A stretch of 64,000 bases of DNA, from NCBI GenBank assembly GCA_029204225.1, contig CM055106.1, positions 11,855,810 through 11,919,809 on the forward strand. The letters are read 5' to 3'. Made by a program: the position numbers and the translations under genes. The stretch is from Diphasiastrum complanatum. Taxonomy: Eukaryota > Streptophyta > Lycopodiopsida > Lycopodiales > Lycopodiaceae. Positions within the stretch are counted from its first letter, which is position 1. The number at the start of each line of letters is the position of its first letter. This document shows positions 22,223 to 33,639 of this stretch, one piece after another. The notes below the pieces were generated by a model. That model was not told the DNA's origin. It saw nothing but the letters and a program-made list of their open reading frames with translations, and searched no databases.

Positions 22223-23299
22223 TTACAAGTAGAGGTGAGGAAGTCCTCCAAATCCAAGGTAGAGCCTCCAAATGTCCTCCAAGCAACCTGCAAGCTTCAA
22301 GATGCTCCCCAACTCCAGGCTAGGATGCCTCCACCTGCAAGTAAGGATCTGCAAGCCTCCAAGGATCTCTCCTCCACCTGTGTCCCTACTCTTTAAACAC
22401 AAAGATAGATAACAAGCTGGCCTCAGGTATTCACCACCCAACCATAGCTAGATCCAAGCTCCAAGCAAGACCTATCTAGCACCCCCTTGCTAACCATAAA
22501 CAAATCACAAGCATACCACAACACTCCATAGCATACTCAAGATCCAAACCCTACTTATGTCCCATACCATAAGCAAGATCCAAATCTCAAGCATACTACC
22601 ACAAGAAAGCACTTTATACACTAGTAGCAACACTAGAGCATAAGCCAAGCGAACAAGAGAGATCTCCCTCTCCCAATGGGCGCCCTACTACCCTCATATA
22701 GATGGCCCATGGACCTCTCCAATGCACTATGGAGTTCCATGCTCATCCAATGAGAGAGAGAGAAGCCTACGAGAGTTAAAGAATCTCCAAGAGACTCCAT
22801 AGGCTTATGGAATATCAAGAGACTCCTTCCATAACCTATGACTTTTTGAATGTCTTTCTTGTGGGAGTTGGGAACTCAATGGACACTTTAGAAGGGTGCC
22901 CTCCTAGTAGGTCCCGTTGCCCAAGTTGTGTAAGTATACTTTGGTCCTAGACCAATAAAGTGATATGGTTCAAGGTTGAGGCCCAAGGTTTAGAAAATTA
23001 GTTATCCAATGACTTTCTAACACCTCACTAGGTTCCATACCTCCATCCAAGGCATAGACACCTACCTGCCCTTGACCTAGGACACTAATACCTTAATATA
23101 AGGCACCTACTCTTAATACTAAGAGTACCCCTTATCCAAGGGTCACGTGACTCCATACCTCCAACTAAGGTATAGTCACTTGCCTGCCCTTATCCAAGGG
23201 CACATACCCTTAATCCTAAGGGTACCTTGCCATTTAGCCCCCAACACTAAATGGACTATTAGGGGTCTGAAGTACTGCTAGTTACATAGGTATGTAACA
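22223..23299 (-). repeat. 5' LTR of gypsy E
   Basis: On the minus strand it starts TGTTACATACC at 23299 and ends TTGTAAAA a few bases before the primer site, giving about 1.08 kb with a short terminal inverted repeat (TGTTACA and TGTAAAA). A TGTATAAAG promoter box lies at 22614-22622. It interrupts the gypsy integrase that starts just beyond 23300, so it inserted later. The bases at 23281-23298 form a near-perfect palindrome. Confidence 0.6.
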
Positions 23300-23309
23300 C
23301 TCCAGCAAG

Positions 23310-23764
23310 GAGTTCCCAGGTTCGATACATAATCGTAGCCACAGACTACCTCACCAAATGGGTCGAAGCTAAGGCAGTAAGAGTAGCTGATGCTAGGACC
23401 ACTGCCAAGTTCCTTTATGAAAATATCATTGTGCACTTTGGATGCCCGGTGGAGCTAGTCAGTGATCGCGGAAGCCATTTCATCAACGAGACCATCAAGG
23501 TCCTGTTGGAGGAATTCTTCGTGATCCACATAACTAGTACGCCTTATTATCCTCATGGTAACGAAAACAGTTGAAGCTAGCAGATCAGATTGGGAACACA
23601 AGTTGCATGTTGCACTGTGGGCATTCAGGATAGCATATAAAGGGAGCACTGATCAGACACCCTTCCAATTGGTCTATGGTCAGGATGTTGTGATGCCAGT
23701 AGAGTTTTTAGTTCCTTCATTAAGGATTTCCACCGCACAACGTCTTAATGAGTCCGAATTGTGA
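23310..23764 (+). pseudogene. Ty3/gypsy integrase core fragment
   Basis: Plus-strand integrase: IVATDYLTKWVEAKAV (first part of the DDE core), VELVSDRGSHFIN (second Asp), HITSTPYYPHG, then, after a frame change near 23560, DWEHKLHVALWAFRIAYKGS and PFQLVYGQDVVMPVE. It lacks the N-terminal zinc finger and the C-terminal domain. The same family is present on the minus strand at 37547-38131 and 62190-62925. Confidence 0.88.
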
Positions 23765-24285
23765 AAGATTTCAGATCCTTAAGATCCAATCTACTTGAAT
23801 GATCTTTGGTTAGAAAGAGAAATACACTACCAATCTCACCAATGTAGAAAAATCAGCATCTACACACAATTTGAGATGCAAACACTAATAGAACTTGATC
23901 AAACTTGAATGAAATAATTATGTACTATTGTTTTCCTTACAAAACCAACAAGATACTGTATTTCACACGTGCGGATCCAAAAATAACAAATATAGATCAT
24001 TCTACACATAGAATTGCAAGCAATCACCAAGATAGTGCACCAATGGATAGTAGAACCCAAGAGAACCATGTATAAACATGGAATGAAATAGAGAAGAGAG
24101 AAGATTACTCTCTCCACGAGTTACATCCTTTTATAGCAGGTCCAAACCCTATTTGGCCACTTGGCTTTCCCACCAAAATGCTAACCCTACTGATTTTGGG
24201 TCTAGATTCAATGTACCCAACTTATTCAAGTTGAATCTACTCAAACTCGCATTCTATCCACTTTCAAAAAGTGTTTGTTGAAATG
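23765..24285. repeat. Possible LTR remnant next to copia F
   Basis: It begins TGTGAAAGATT (23760), the same eleven bases that follow the purine tract of copia F at 25347, so it may be that element's 5' LTR, with everything from primer site to mid-RT deleted. It is not a clean match beyond this. A GCTATAAAAGG box on the minus strand (about 24129-24139) argues for the opposite orientation, so strand is left open. Confidence 0.35.
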
Positions 24286-24289
24286 AAAT

Positions 24290-25346
24290 TTAGACTAATG
24301 AGCTTTGAAAAGTCAACCTCTATCATTCACTTTGTTATAGGTTTGCTGGAAATGATGTTACCATCTTGCTAATCTATGTGGATGATATCATCTTGAGTGG
24401 TGGAGACAATCAAGATGTGGAGGATATCAAGAATGGTCTTAAGGAGGAGTTTGAGGTGCATGATCTTGGTAATTTGCATTACATTTTAGGAATAGAAGTC
24501 ATTAGATCTTCTCAATTTACTTTCATTTGTCAAGAGAAGTATGCTAATTCTATTCTAGAAAGATTTCATATGGTAGATGCAAAAGCTATTGATACACCTA
24601 TGGAGTCTCATGTAAAGCTAACTATAAGAGGTAATGAAAGATCCTTTGAGGACATTACTCTCTATAGGAAGCTAGTTGGTTCACTCATCTATCTAACCAT
24701 TACTAGAACTGATCTAAGCTATTGTGTTGGAAGATTGAGTCAATTCATGCAAGATCCTAGCGAGGAGCATTGGAAGCTAGGAAAGCGAGTTTTGAGGTAC
24801 ATCATTGGAACTCGAGATTTTGGCATATTGTATGAGGGATCATCACCTAATCTTTTTGGATTTTCAGATTCGGACTATGCTGGAGATGTAACGGATAGGA
24901 AATCCATGAGTTCTTATTGTATTTTCATAGGTGATGGATCTATATCATGGATGTCAAAGAAACAAGCCACTATCTCATTGTCATCTAGTGAGGCCGAGTA
25001 CAAAGCTCTTACACATTGCACAAAGGAGATGGTATGGATCAAAAGGATGATCAAGGATCTTCACTTGCTGGATTGTTCAGAGAGCCCAATCATCTTTTGT
25101 GACAATCAATCAGCCCAAAGAATGGCATCCAATCCTATCTTTCATGCTAGGAACAAGCATATTGAGATACAATATCATTTTGTGAGGGAGCGAGTCATTG
25201 CAAAGGAGGTGGAGCCTCAACATGTGTCTTCAAGGGTATGTGTAGCTAATATCTTCACCAAAGCATTGGGAAAAGACTTGTTAATGAAGCATAGGACTTG
25301 ACTTGGAGTATTATCAAAGTCTATGCTAAAACTAGTTGAAGAGGGA
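24290..25346 (+). pseudogene. Copia F reverse transcriptase C-half and RNase H
   Basis: An uninterrupted frame of 311 residues (24366-25301), the best-preserved retroelement coding stretch here. It starts in mid-RT with the catalytic YVDDIILSG, continues with HYILGIEV and DAKAIDTPME, then RNase H with all acidic positions visible: SDSDYAGD, SSSEAEY, FCDNQSA and NKHIE. Readable RT extends back to about 24290 in another frame. The 5' half of the element is missing. It ends in a purine tract GAAGAGGGAG at 25336-25345, followed by the LTR-type start TGTGAAAG, cut after about 40 bases. Confidence 0.9.
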
Positions 25347-25399
25347 GTGTGAAAGATTCAACTAGTTTCATCACATTTTGCAATATTTCCATATTTGGC

Positions 25400-26678
25400 A
25401 TATTGAGGCCATCCATCTTGGTTTGTCTTTACTTTGAAGATCCATTTGCATCCAATAGCTTTCTTGTCCTTAGGCAACTCCACCACTCTCCATGTTCCAT
25501 TCTTCATAAGAGCTTGATACTCGAGATCCATTGCTTGGATCCACTCCTCTTCTTTCCTTGCTTAATCTACATTTGTAGGCTCATCCAAAGAGGTTAGAAA
25601 AAAAACATAATATCCAGAAACTACTTGCTTACCCTTTTGATCATATGTGAGCCTTGAAGGTACTTGTCTTTCTCTTGATGTTCTCCTTGGCTTATGACTT
25701 GATGAAGGTCCATCATCACCACCATCCAAAGTAAGATCCTTTTCATCAACATCAAGAATGTTAGATCCATCCACTCTACCATCAATCATGCTTGAAGACA
25801 CCTTTGGAATGTTCTCCTCATAAAAAATGACATCTCTACCAACAATCACTTTGTTAGTAGAAGGAATGTAAACCTTGTAGGCTTTACTCACCTCACTATA
25901 TCCAACAAAAATACCTCTTCTTGAAGATGGATCCTCCTTGGTCCTATCAACAAGAATAATGTTGACATAGCATGTGCATCCAAAGGTTCGTAGAAAGTTG
26001 ACACTCGGCCTCCTCTTGAATAGCATCTCAAAAGGTGCCCTTCCATCCAAAATAGCACTCGGCCACCTATTGCACAAGAAATTGGCACACAACAAAGCTT
26101 GATCCCAAAATGGTTTGTCAAGATTAGCACTTAACCTCATAGCTTTAGCACTTTCACATAAAGTCCTATTCTTCCTTTCAGCCACTCCATTTTGTTGTGG
26201 GGTCCTTGATGTTGTATACTCCCTCTTGATCCCATGCTCATCACAAAAAGCCTTGAACTTGTTAGATATGTACTCACCACCATTGTCACCTCTCAAGCAC
26301 TTGATCTTTGTGGCAAAATTGGTTTTCCCTTGCATTCTTGAATTTGACAAAGACATCATACACTTCATCCTTGCTCTTTGGTAGATAGATCCAACAAAAT
26401 TTACTAAAATCATCAATGAATGTACATACTGACTTGAAGTTGAGGTGTCCCATCCTTTTGTGCCAAACCTCTTGAATAGAAATTCGCTCCCTTGCAACAC
26501 ATCCAACTTGGTTAGCAATAACACAAGCATCAAGCAACTTCCCTTGCCTTTTACCTTTTCCAATCAAGACATCCTTCCTTTTGATCAAACAAGCATCTCC
26601 ATCAAACTCCACGTGATCCATAGTGACATGCAAGGCATGCACAAAGTTTAATGGACACGTGCATGATGATTTGGACAT
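25400..26678 (-). pseudogene. Copia G pre-integrase, integrase and RT start
   Basis: Minus-strand copia pol, 5' half. From 26678: pre-integrase HKRMGHLNFKSV joins directly to FIDDFSKFCW near 26424, so the CxxC part of the zinc site and the first catalytic Asp are gone by an in-frame deletion. After a frame change near 26300, integrase continues with CLRGDNGGEYIS, TPQQNGVAERKNRT and FWDQALLCANFLCN to the variable linker (open 26563-25562). RT start phrases (GTWRVVELP, GCKWIFKVKT) are readable in other frames to about 25400. Confidence 0.9.
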
Positions 26679-27180
26679 TTCTAGTTAGAACTAGTACACT
26701 CGTAAAAAGTTGGTAGAATTTCATGCATGACAAGTGACAAATGTCACATAGACTCTAGATGTCACTTTAGATGTCATTTTGGAATGGATAGATGTGGTTC
26801 TACCTCGAGCTACCTCAATCTCCATAAATATGTGTAGCTCTCCACACAATCAATGATGAAGAACCAAAGTTTTGTAGCTATCTCATGCCATTTTGGATCT
26901 AAACAAATATTGCTTATTATCTCTCTAGCTCTCTCTCTCTCTCTCTCTCTAACTCGTGTTGAGGCTAATGCTCATACACTGAAATTTTGTATTTTTATTC
27001 ATTCTTTGATTCATTGCTATTATATTCTGTTGATTAGCATGCTAGATTGTGAATTAGCCATTTCTTTTGAACTAGATTTTGTTGATCAATCTAGAATCAG
27101 GTTATAGTGTCAATCACAAAGCTTAATAAAGGTCAGTCACTTTTGTGGACATTCCCCACACGTGTGAATTCTAGAAATTT
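26617..27180 (+). repeat. Copia LTR fragment, sister of the LTR at 63068-63885
   Basis: Strong colinear similarity to 63327-63876, including AAGAACCAAAGTTTTGTAGC, the CT run after TATCTCTCTAG, TTAGCATGCTAGATTGTGAA and TGTGGACATTCCCCACA. The 5' part of the LTR is missing; the left edge meets the copia G reading near 26617. It is probably a broken solo LTR. Confidence 0.8.
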
Positions 27181-28694
27181 TGTCAGTGGTCATATTTTCA
27201 ATTTTTGACAAGTTAGACTGTGAACATCTTAGAATTGTTAACTGTGACTGTAGACACTATGGTTAGATCATTGGGAGTTGGGGTGGCCTCGAGAGTGGTG
27301 GGGGAAAGCAAATAAGCAATATTGTTCTTTTTATTCTGATATTTTTCTTCATCCTACATGGCATTCCTTAAAGGGTCTTTTTGATATTGAGAACTCCTCT
27401 AATGGAGGCATTATATAGACATTATGCAAACATGATAGACTATGAATTACATCATCTTTTTCTATTAATTTTCCTTACTATGAATACCATTTTTTGCTTG
27501 GAATAACATCAATTTATCAAGATTATTATATGTAAACATAAATTATCTACGTGTCTTTGAATTATCAACAGAAGGTGAGGAAAAGTTTAATAAAAAAAAT
27601 TGATGCCAAAGTTGTAGATCAATGTTAATGCTCAATATAGTCCAAGGCCAACAAAAATGTAGTCCCAAACTCCACTTGGAATTTATCACAACTAATATGT
27701 TTGGCTTGTCTTTCAAATTCTGCCACCATGTGTACGATTTCCCATGGAGAAAATTGATAATACCAATGCTTAGAGTACTATATGGCAAATTGTGCATGGA
27801 GAATGTGATATATTTTGATCCTAACCATGCCAAAATTTGTGCTAAACATTGAGTGTAGCAATGCTTGCTTTGATTGGACATAGCCCTAGAGTCTTGATCA
27901 CATCATTTGTGATAGTTCTCCTCCCTCGGGTGAGAGAGAATTATGGCAATTCATGTAGGCACCTCTATGTTGAGAGCAAGCAAGGGAAACAAAAGGGCCC
28001 TAGGGCCCCTTGTATCTTAATAGCACGTCATTGGATTTTGTCAAAAATGCTCAAGAAGATCAACCTCAACACATAGTATTGCCTTTGCAAGGCAAGGACA
28101 ACAAGTAATTGGCCTAGGTATTCACCCACACTTTGGGCAAGCAATTGAACATGCATCTCATTTTGTTAGGGCCGGCCTGGAACTTGGGACCAAAGAAATT
28201 TGGATGCCAAGCTAACCAACCGAGTTCCCAGCCAGCTCGTCTAGATCCTTATCGAGCAGAGAGGTGTGCAACCTGACCAAACCCTTAAGGGGGAGGGGGG
28301 CCCACGAAATGAGAACATGCATGTGAAATGTTTAAGATAAGAAGAACAATAGACTGTTTCACACATAAGAAACTGGTCCAAAGAAAAAGTCAGATCACTT
28401 TTCATTGCTTATGCACCAAATAACACTAGGACTCTTTGTGACAGAAACTGTCATAAACTACAGACATTTTTAAGGTGTGCTGATCCAAGTTTTGATTTTT
28501 CTTAGCAGAAATGAGTATCTTGTTGTTTCACGCAGAAAGGTCTGTCTCCTGATTCCTGCTGTTAATCTTGCCAGCCAATGACTAGAGCATGCCTGATCTT
28601 CATTGCTGCCACAGAAATGGGTGATTAATGAAGAATGTTTGATGGTTCCTTTGTGATTGTTATTTGAGGTGGGTCATCAATGTCACAACAGTAG

Positions 28695-28697
<3 letters not shown>
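27181..28697. other. Intergenic, no gene seen
   Basis: Stop-rich sequence. A minus-strand frame at 27543-27881 contains TWWQNLKDKP, faintly like a gag motif, but this is too weak to call. 28130-28310 is locally GC-richer without a frame. Confidence 0.4.

Positions 28698-28733
<36 letters not shown>
28698..28733. repeat. (CT)n microsatellite
   Basis: About 18 uninterrupted CT units, some 700 bases upstream of the expansin start codon. Confidence 0.95.
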
Positions 28734-28737
<4 letters not shown>

Positions 28738-29429
28738 AACAAGGCAGAAGAAGGCGTTTTTCTTCTTTTGATCCATCGGTACAGTGACTTCCAAAATGTC
28801 TTCGAATAAGCTCAAAGACTGCAGTGAATTTACATGGATCTTAAAACTATTTTACATGAGAAATACCATTAAAATCAGCTTGTGGATTTTGTCAAATTTA
28901 GAAAATGAAATTTTTTTATCTTTGTTGTAAGCAGCACACTCATTTGTACAAAATCTTGACATTCATTAGAATCCCTTCTTGCGCTATATTTGGTGTATCT
29001 GAAATGTGTGTTACAGCATTCCCTATATGTCTTCCTGATCATCATCGGTTTTGATTATAAAAGAACCCGCTACTGCCACAAGTTGTTGCTTGACTATATG
29101 ATACTTGAATCTGAGGACAAGAGTATAGCTGTAGCAAGACATGTTCAAAGTAAGAACAGCAATATCCTTTACTAATAGCGCATGTGCCACAGGTTTTGTG
29201 ATTATAAAGTAGTCGTGAAGGATCGTTACTTTTCGGATGCAGGAAGGCCAAGGCATTTCTTTCCAAGGGAGATTTCCTGAATACAGGTTTCACTGATCTA
29301 CGTTATGAGCAAGTGACTTAGTACTACTGAACGCGATCTTTGTCTCAAAGATAAGCTGAGTTTTGCCTTTATCTCTTGCAGATCTTGAAGACTTGCATGA
29401 TTATTCACCAGTAGACAACAATTATCAAA
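28734..29429 (+). promoter_or_regulatory. Upstream region of the expansin gene
   Basis: Holds the promoter and 5' UTR by position, but no convincing TATA box at the right distance was seen; CTATATTT at 28984 is the nearest candidate and lies far upstream. A CTCTTGCAG at 29371-29379 could be an acceptor of a 5' UTR intron. Confidence 0.35.
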
Positions 29430-31157
29430 ATGCTCAAACAGAACTTTCAATCTCTGATCGTCACACTGCTATTGCAATTTGCTTGGGCTCATATTCCCTT
29501 GCCAAGGGGTCAACATATTGCCTACCGAGGTGGCCCATGGAGATTTGCTCACGCCACATTCTATGGATCAGACGATGCTCAAGCAACAATGGGTAAAACT
29601 AGTATTAATGGCTATAACTGTTTCGTCCCTTTTCCAATTTTAAAAACACATTCAGATCTGGAGCTCCAATGAAAGCCGGATGAGTGTGCAATGTGCAGGT
29701 GGAGCATGCGGCTATGGAAATCTATGGCAGTCTGGCTATGGTACCAACACTGCAGCCTTGAGCTCGGTGATGTTTAGGAATGGTTATGGCTGTGGTGGCT
29801 GCTATGAAATTAAATGCGTTTCTTCCAAATGGTGTTACAGCGGAAACCCAGCAATCGTTGTAACTGCTACCAATCTGTGTCCTCCCAACTGGGCTAAGCC
29901 ATCCAACTATGGCGGATGGTGCAATCCACCCAGAGAACATTTCGACATGTCTAAGCCTGCTTTCATGCACATTGCTGAGTGGGTGGCTGGAATCGTCCCC
30001 GTCCTTTATCGAAGGTGCATTTCTTCCAACTTGCTATTGCATGCATACGATAATTGCGAATAGTGCTACTCCATATGTACCAGTTTTGTTTCTGATTTGA
30101 CGGTGATCCAACAACGTTTGCCATTGTCTCTTTTGTAATTCACGGCTTGATCAGGAATTGTGTTGCTGTTTTCCTGTGCTCTAAATCTATGGAAGTTACC
30201 AACCTAGTCCTTGTACTTGCTCTGAACATCATCAGGCAGAAAGCATTTTCTTCATCCTTGGTATCGCCTTCAAATCCATCAAATTCCAACCTTCTTGTCT
30301 AAATATTTAGTCCGCTGGTAAGAAAGTCTTTGTTTGTTCATGCCTTCAATATATCACAACAAGAAATGAGAATGTGGCCTACTGTTCCAAATTTTTGCTA
30401 GACCATACAACAAATAAAATGATCCAATCATCCTGCACAACAATAACTCCACACATGATTTCAGTAGTAATGAGAATTTTTTATGAAAGCCAAACTATGT
30501 TGCCCGTCCTATGGTAAATCAAGTCTTCGACAAGCAAGAAGTCCCGATGATGCTAAATCACGCTAAAGTTCTAATTTTTCTTTCAGTCAGCCTTTCACGA
30601 AGAATGTAAGCCCCAAGTCAGGTTGCTGCGGCCTCAAGCCCGCTCACAAAACAGCAATCCGGCTTATATATATTGGATTTATCTCATCACAATGAAGTAG
30701 AGATTTCCTTGTTCACAATTTTCAATTCTGCAACAACAATTATTATAGCTCCCGGTGTTACATAATCGGAAATTGATGCATCCAACAGGAACTGCAAAAC
30801 TCGTAGGTATGCTTGCTGACACTGCTATTATCCATCGTTTCTGGCAGGGTTCCATGTGCAAAGCGAGGCGACATCAACTTCACCTTACTTGGCAACCCCT
30901 ACTGGATTCTTGTGTATGTGAGCAATGTGGGGGGGTCAGGAGACTTATTATCCCTCTCCATCAAAGGCTCCCGAACAGGCTGGATGCCCATGACCCGTAC
31001 CTGGGGAGCAGCATTCCAGATCTTTCACCGCCTCCAGGGACAGAGCATCTCCTTTATGGCCACTTCCTTGACCACCCATCAAACAATCATCGCATGGAAT
31101 GTGGCACCTCGGGAATGGAAACTTGGCCAGACTTATTCTGGAGGACAGTTCCACTGA
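29430..31157 (+). CDS. EXPA: Alpha-expansin, three exons
   Basis: Secreted cell-wall-loosening protein that acts without hydrolysis on cellulose-xyloglucan contacts. Exons: 29430-29592, 29699-30014 and 30848-31157; introns of 106 and 833 bases have GT and AG ends, and the joined frame is 262 codons plus TGA, the family's usual size. A signal peptide covers residues 1-20 (ends AWA). Domain 1 (GH45-like) has [17 protein letters not shown], eight Cys (58, 86, 89, 94, 100, 115, 129, 163) and HFD at 135-137 with the conserved Asp. CPPN...GGWCNPP is the insertion typical of alpha, not beta, expansins. Domain 2 (CBM63, about 165-262) has [16 protein letters not shown] and NVAP, ending GGQFH. Exon joins fall at the conserved EXPA positions. 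No defect seen, so it is probably functional. The start was chosen because it gives the signal peptide. Confidence 0.95.
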
Positions 31158-31384
31158 GCCTTGATGTCTTAGCATATATATTTCCCCTACCACTCTGTCA
31201 GGTTAAATGGACACTAGAAATTCCTCATGGAATTGGGAAAAAGATGACCCAATAGTACATTTACATACAAAGCCAAAGATTTGATAAAACTGGCACAAGC
31301 ACAGATGAACAGAACAATCCAAATGCAAAAGCAGACAGGTTTTTAAATCATGAATTTCTGTTCAAGGTGGCAATTGCTGGTTCA

Positions 31385-31390
31385 AATAAA
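31385..31390 (+). terminator. Candidate polyadenylation signal of the expansin gene
   Basis: AATAAA 228 bases after the stop codon, a plausible 3' UTR length. Plant signals are loose, so this is suggestive only. Confidence 0.45.
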
Positions 31391-33002
31391 GTCATCATTA
31401 TTTCACCAATGCAATACAGGCTCATTATTATAACATAAAAGATAGATTTGAGTGCCAAGTAGCTGGTACAGAATGCCTGGTTGATAAACGCTCGAGGGGG
31501 AGCTTCCATAGTAGGAATGATTCGTTTTTTAGGATCAAAGATGTCATTTTTTCAGCAATCAAGGATGTTTGTGTCTTAGAAGGATGTACTTCAAGTACAA
31601 GTGACAATACAAGCAAAGAAGACGGTCTTTATGTATGAATCAATGGTCAATGTATGGATGATCATGAGGGAGAGTCCTATGTAGAGTCTTGGCTTGATCT
31701 TGTGTTAGCTCAAGATTTCAAGCAAGTTTTGCATTATCATATTTTGGCTTATACAACTTCGTTGTCATCTTTGGAAATTAAAGATTCATTGATGTTAGAG
31801 AAGGATTACATCTAATATGGTTGCATGAAGTAAATGATGGATCTATGCTATGTTTTCATTGTATCATGATATTAGAGAGGATTTTTATATATGACAAAGA
31901 TGATGTATTTGGTAGTGGAAAGTAATTAAAAAAAATGTATCTTTAGAATGTATTTGTAATAGCAAGGGAGATAGAGAGGAGGTATCTTTGGTGTTTTGTT
32001 GTCGTCGAAAGATATGATGTATGTTGAAAGATACAACTTAAGGGATTCAAACAAGCTAAGTACGGAAACTCTAATACCCGATTCTATATTATTAGATAGA
32101 TGCAACTACCTATAAGTTATGTAACTATATAAAATTTATCACAATTTCGTTAGCATGTTAATGATACTATCAAATTATCGATCTAGCCTACTATTTGGAA
32201 CTAGGTGAGGTGTCATAGACAACCATTGTAGTTATGATAATAGCTATAGTTAGCTCAATTAGTCAATTAGTGGAGTGAATAAGGAACCCGCATAACAATA
32301 TCGAACAAACAAAGATTGAAAGTTAAACTTTGAACCTATGTTGAATAAACTAGTATGAACATATCAGAGATAATGTGAAAATATCAGAGAAAGCATAGCA
32401 AGTCATTAATGCATTAAGATGTATTTGGAATGACCTGTATCATTTAATAACAAAACTACAATATACACTGATATAAAACATTCACGTGTTGTGCAGACTT
32501 ACGTGAGTCTGTGCTTGTCTTGCTTACTTGAGGACATTGGTTGTGCTAAGTATGTTTGAAGTAGTTTGCCATGTAAAGCCTTGGTTGGCATGATATCACA
32601 TATTTTATGCTTTGGAAAGAAATAGAGTATAGAGTTTTTGAGAGACTTCATTTTTTATTTTTTGAGTGTTGAGTAGAGAGTATGACATTTTTTTAGAGGA
32701 TGTACTTCAAAAAAATGTGACAGTCACAAAAAGTTTATTTAATGACGGAAAAAGTAAGGGGTAAAGTGTGTTTTACCATAAAATAAGAGTCTTTATACTT
32801 TTAGGGATTTCATCTTTATGTAGGGTGTAGCAAATAGATGGTGAGCAGGCCTCTGCCTGTCGAAAGGGTTAGAACACAAGGATAGGAATCTAACTAAGAA
32901 TAGTTGCTTATTTAGTTGCTTCTACACTAAACTAACTCTACCTCACTCTAACTCTAGTAGCTCCAAACTAACATTAACATCATAGATAGAGGTGAAAGGT
33001 GG

Positions 33003-33005
<3 letters not shown>
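31391..33005. other. Intergenic, no gene seen
   Basis: AT-rich, stop-rich on both strands. No element could be named. Confidence 0.4.

Positions 33006-33070
<65 letters not shown>
33006..33070. repeat. (GA)n microsatellite
   Basis: About 32 GA units without interruption. Confidence 0.95.
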
Positions 33071-33072
<2 letters not shown>

Positions 33073-33639
33073 TAGCTCATGTGCTCAACACTACATACAT
33101 TGGAGAAGCCATTTAAAAACACAAAGCAAGAACAATGCAAAATGGAGAAATAACTAGCAAACACAAAATGATAGCAAAGCATGAAATCATTAGCACATGA
33201 GCGTGCTTGGATCTCCAAAATGGCAGAGTTTCCTCCTCTCTATTAGCATGTCAAATGGGTTACAAGAGGTGTCTTTTTATCTTTGGGGAGGCCTTTGCCC
33301 CTTGGTTTCTAATGGCTATTTCAAGAAGGTGGGATTGCAATCCTAACCCTTCAAAAGAAACACATCTAATCTATGGTGCACAAAGAAACACACCCCACCT
33401 ATCACCATTTGACTTTTGACCACTAAACAAAATTTAGGAAACTTAGTTAACTTAAACTTTGGCCTTTTTAACATTATTTTAATTACATGGTCCAAATTCT
33501 AGTTTATTTAAAATACATTATTTACAAGTGCTCATTGGGCTATGGGCTTATGCTCACAAAATGCCACGACCCTCGCAACTTATTTTACTACTTTTGGCTA
33601 TTATATTTATATACATAGAATACCCACAACATGGCCTCC
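33071..33639. other. Intergenic, no gene seen
   Basis: A small plus-strand frame at 33207-33419 has no family features. Confidence 0.4.

Noticed and set aside
23765-24285. Firm call of a copia 5' LTR
   Set aside because: Only eleven bases match the LTR start at 25347, and promoter-like boxes point the other way; kept as a low-confidence repeat only.
27543-27881. Minus-strand gag fragment
   Set aside because: A single TWWQNLKD-like phrase is too little without a second motif.
29680-30063. 127-residue ORF taken as a complete protein
   Set aside because: It is expansin exon 2 read into intron 2; GT after the Arg-Arg codons and a matching exon 3 show that it is spliced.
30755-31255. 166-residue plus-strand ORF over expansin exon 3
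   Set aside because: It is a shadow frame; the expansin frame in the same place carries all family motifs.
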